Shown piece by piece: positions 61,459-64,000 of a stretch of DNA of 64,000 nt. The stretch spans positions 18,913,350 to 18,977,349 of the forward strand of contig OY987271.1 of assembly GCA_963920665.1 (NCBI GenBank). The letters run 5' to 3'. Origin of the DNA: Straminergon stramineum. Taxonomy: Eukaryota > Streptophyta > Bryopsida > Hypnales > Calliergonaceae. The notes under the pieces were generated by a model. The model made no database searches. It saw nothing but the letters and a program-made list of their open reading frames with translations, and was not told the DNA's origin. How positions within the stretch are numbered: position 1 is the stretch's first letter; every line of letters starts with the position of its first letter. The translations under genes were made by a program, and so were the position numbers.

Positions 61459-63029
61459 AGCTCACGCAACGATTCAGTCCTTTGACTATGGAGGAATCAT
61501 TTTCTTCTGTGACATTGTTGATAATGTAAAACAAGTTGGATAAGGCATTGCCGAGTGGTGAAGTGTGAATTGCACTGCAACACTTGTAGAAAAAGCAGAG
61601 ACTGTCCTGTGAAGTCCCTCTATTAAAACCATTTCACAATTCTTTCTCCGTGTATGTAGTGGAGCTACTCTCAGAAGATTCTGCATGCCCCCACCTCCCA
61701 CCATAAAAACAGTAGATGAAGAATTCTTTCTCTATCGACTACAGAAATATCCTTTGTCATTCATTAGACAATTTCAGTCCTCATTGTTGTTCCACGGTAC
61801 CTATTCCTATTTAATGGAATGGAAGATAGAATGGAAGAACTTGTTCCTGAGGCTTTGTAAGAAATGGAATTTCTCCACTACAGTTTAGAGTAAACTTGCC
61901 ATTTACCGCACACATCCAAAAACCACACAACAATCGTTGCCATTTACCATACACTAACCGCACAATGCAACTACCAATTCAATTGCTATGGGAACAAAAA
62001 TTTGTATCACCACCCAATGACCGCATACCGTGTGGTGAAGGGTTGCAAGGAATTTTTAACTAGATTTTAGCTTCATTGCCTTTAGATTGCAATAAAAGTT
62101 GTAGGAAGAAATTTTTTTACATTCTATTTTTTGAAAGGTGAATCTTATCATGACATTTAATGATCTTACCAAATTTCAAAACATGCAAGTCTCTATGTTT
62201 ATATGGAGAAGGATTTGAATTTCGTCCATGCAATGATTGGCAAGTTTACTATAGTTAAGTTATATGCCAGTTGGCTTCCAAACTTTCAAATGTAGACATC
62301 TATCATTCTATCCATTATCGTTCCTACAATAAGGAAAAAAAATTGAACTTTTAATCCTAGGATCCCAAGTAACTAACTTACTTGTTGAAGCTCCATCTCA
62401 TGTCCAAATTTATGTCATATTACAAGGGTACCACTTACAAACATCCAAAGAAATCATGTTGTTATCAAAACTTTTTCCATCAATTTATTATTAGAAAAAA
62501 TGTGAAGTTTGGTGTAGAATCTATATTGTGTCAATGGATCTCATACAAGTAAAGGTGATAATCTCTCATTGGATGAAGAGAAGTGTGCTATTTTCTACAA
62601 TGTGGTATTACTTCTATATTATGAAGCCCTTTTTTCTAGACCATTGCTTGAAAATGGTTGACCAATATCAATAGGGGTGAAGTCTAGTAAATAATGTGAA
62701 AGTAGAGTCTCCTAGTGAGAAATTACATTTCTCCCAACTTGGCTAGTCCTCCCCATCTTCGAAAGGAATTATGCTTTACTAGATACCCATGAGGAACTCA
62801 TTGCTTAATACAAAGATTGGGATTGGATGAGGATATATATATTCAATGAGGAGTCAATGAGGAGTCAATGAAGAGTTATATATGTAGATGATTATGTTCA
62901 ATGCATGGCCTCCCTTTCAAGGATGCAAAAGGACCCTCACCTCATTAGTAAACAATGTTATGACGAGACTCTAGTTTCACATTAATTACCTAGTCTATTC
63001 TTCCAAGAATATTCTTCTTGGAGGTATTA

Positions 63030-63341
63030 GGGCCTCCTTACATGTATCCATGGGTGGGGAAGCTTCACATGGAGTGCTACAAGTGAATATTGCAATTGCA
63101 CTTTCATGTGGACTCGATGGGTGGAGAGGAATACAATAAGAAATTGACATGTAGTAGATTCTCTCAAGAGTGATGAGTCTCCACCAATAGAGTTGTCCAC
63201 CAATATTGGTGAAACTTCAACTCCTCCTGTCCTGCTTGCCTACCCCAGCAAGACAATTGGTTGAGCCTATTTCGGCTTGTTTCGTCTTATTGCTTGAATT
63301 AGTACAAAGCTTGCCTACCGGGCCAACATGTAAGCGCGCCC
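63030..63341. mobile_element. PIF/Harbinger-like MITE, family H4 (copy 2)
   Basis: Starts GGGCCTCCTTACATGT after TTA (63027-63029) and ends GGGCGCGCTTACATGT (reverse complement) before TTA (63342-63344). Colinear with 56614-56916. It sits exactly at the right end of the segmental duplication copy 2. Confidence 0.82.
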
Positions 63342-63344
63342 TTA

Positions 63345-64000
63345 TAACACATGAATTGAATTGTATGCATCCGTAGCACTTGCTTTGAAGAATCAAATTT
63401 GGGGTTGATTCAGATGTGTATGAGAGAGAGGGATGAGTGAGTGCAAGCAGGGATTTTTTAGTGATTTTTTTCTAAAAAGCAATGGAATTTTTTTTGGAGG
63501 GGGAAGAATATTTGGCAAGATATTCTTTCTTTTCTAGGGGATGAAACCACAAAATGCTACCAAATCTTGGGACTTGAATATTGCTCTATTTTGGAGGAAT
63601 GTATACTAGTCTGGATGAACAAATATAATGTCAAGAATATCTTGCTGGTTTCATCCAATTCCATTGATGTATAAGGTAAAACAACCCATTACGGAACTCT
63701 ATGAATGAGCCCATTATAGTTTTCTTTTAATTTTTGAGATTTGGGCCACATTCAATGTCTTAGCTAACTGGAATGGAATAATTAGTGACTGCAATAGAAA
63801 CTTTCAGTTTTTTAGTGTTAGTTCATTGCAGGAAGTGCCTTTTTCAGGTCTTCTATGTTAGAAAATATTGTGACTGTAATAGGTAAGTAAGATGAGTGTT
63901 ATTGATCAGTTTTTGTTGGTTTTGGGGTAGTTTACAGGCTGTGATGGGCTGAACACTTAAAAATTTCATAATAAATTCACACTTTGTCAAAAAAATATAA
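63345..64000. other. Diverged dispersed repeats, no gene seen
   Basis: 63386-63560 matches the host sequence around the H2 copy (48286-48340 and 48731-48880), giving its pre-insertion state. 63730-64000 resembles 25560-25870. No coding signal at the window end. Confidence 0.5.

Larger units (their letters stand above)
60590..61670. mobile_element. PIF/Harbinger-like MITE, family H2 (copy 2), with two nested elements
   Basis: Ends GAGCAGCTCCACCG and, reverse-complemented, GAGTAGCTCCACTACATA; TAA lies on the left (60587-60589) and a mutated TCA on the right (61671-61673). Without the insertions at 60634-61059 and 61188-61458 it collapses to about the 386-bp copy at 48343-48728. Confidence 0.78.
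60160..63029. repeat. Segmental duplication, copy 2
   Basis: Partner of 40790-44850 (block pairs listed there). The first about 300 bases are about 94 percent identical, while later blocks are nearer 75-80 percent by eye. It is broken at about 60476 by TTAACCCTGGAAC and then by the nested H2 element, and resumes at about 61845. Confidence 0.8.

Noticed and set aside
1..64000. CRISPR array, bacterial operon or phage island
   Set aside because: Spliced plant genes and plant transposons throughout; tandem repeats at 22320 and 38929 have no unique spacers.

Overview
This is a stretch of plant nuclear DNA (a streptophyte, probably a land plant). Two intron-containing genes with high-GC exons, a folate gamma-glutamyl hydrolase and a NIN-like (RWP-RK/PB1) transcription factor, sit as islands in AT-rich intergenic DNA full of small transposons. 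The single, low-intron NLP gene (3 exons) and the TE mixture would fit a seedless plant, but the sequence alone does not settle the lineage.

Layout. 1-5.2 kb: relic repeats with a hairpin CACTA miniature element, then the promoter of the hydrolase. 5.2-8.6 kb: gamma-glutamyl hydrolase on the plus strand, three exons at 5396-5796, 6927-7263 and 8010-8438 (388 aa). 8.8-18.1 kb: dense TTAA-flanked elements with CCC...GGG ends, one of them split by a 1014-bp solo LTR with a 5-bp target-site duplication, plus Mutator-like, CACTA and possible SINE elements. 18.4-25.4 kb: NLP gene on the minus strand, exons 23999-22797, 21431-20390 and 19741-18450 (1178 aa), with a 62-bp minisatellite in intron 1 and a CT-repeat just upstream of the start codon. 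25.4-50.7 kb: gene desert of TE copies, including an inverted pair of ~940-bp elements, a CA/TA microsatellite, and a GC-richer block with a TATA box and a possible small secreted-peptide ORF (38.2-38.6 kb). 50.8-53.9 kb: a decayed hAT transposase gene whose premature stops are all explainable by C-to-T or G-to-A transitions. 54-64 kb: more miniature elements and a second, TE-interrupted copy of the 40.8-44.9 kb segment.

The two genes are not an operon and are unlikely to be functionally linked: one trims folate polyglutamates in the vacuole or extracellular space, the other is a nitrate-responsive nuclear regulator. The most striking non-genic signal is a set of four or more small-element families sharing 4-bp TTAA-type duplications and CCC(C)T termini (piggyBac-like or Sola3-like), often as adjacent inverted pairs. 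Several MITE insertions can be dated relative to each other because empty sites or nested copies are present in the same window.

All coordinates and splice sites were read by eye; no database search was possible.
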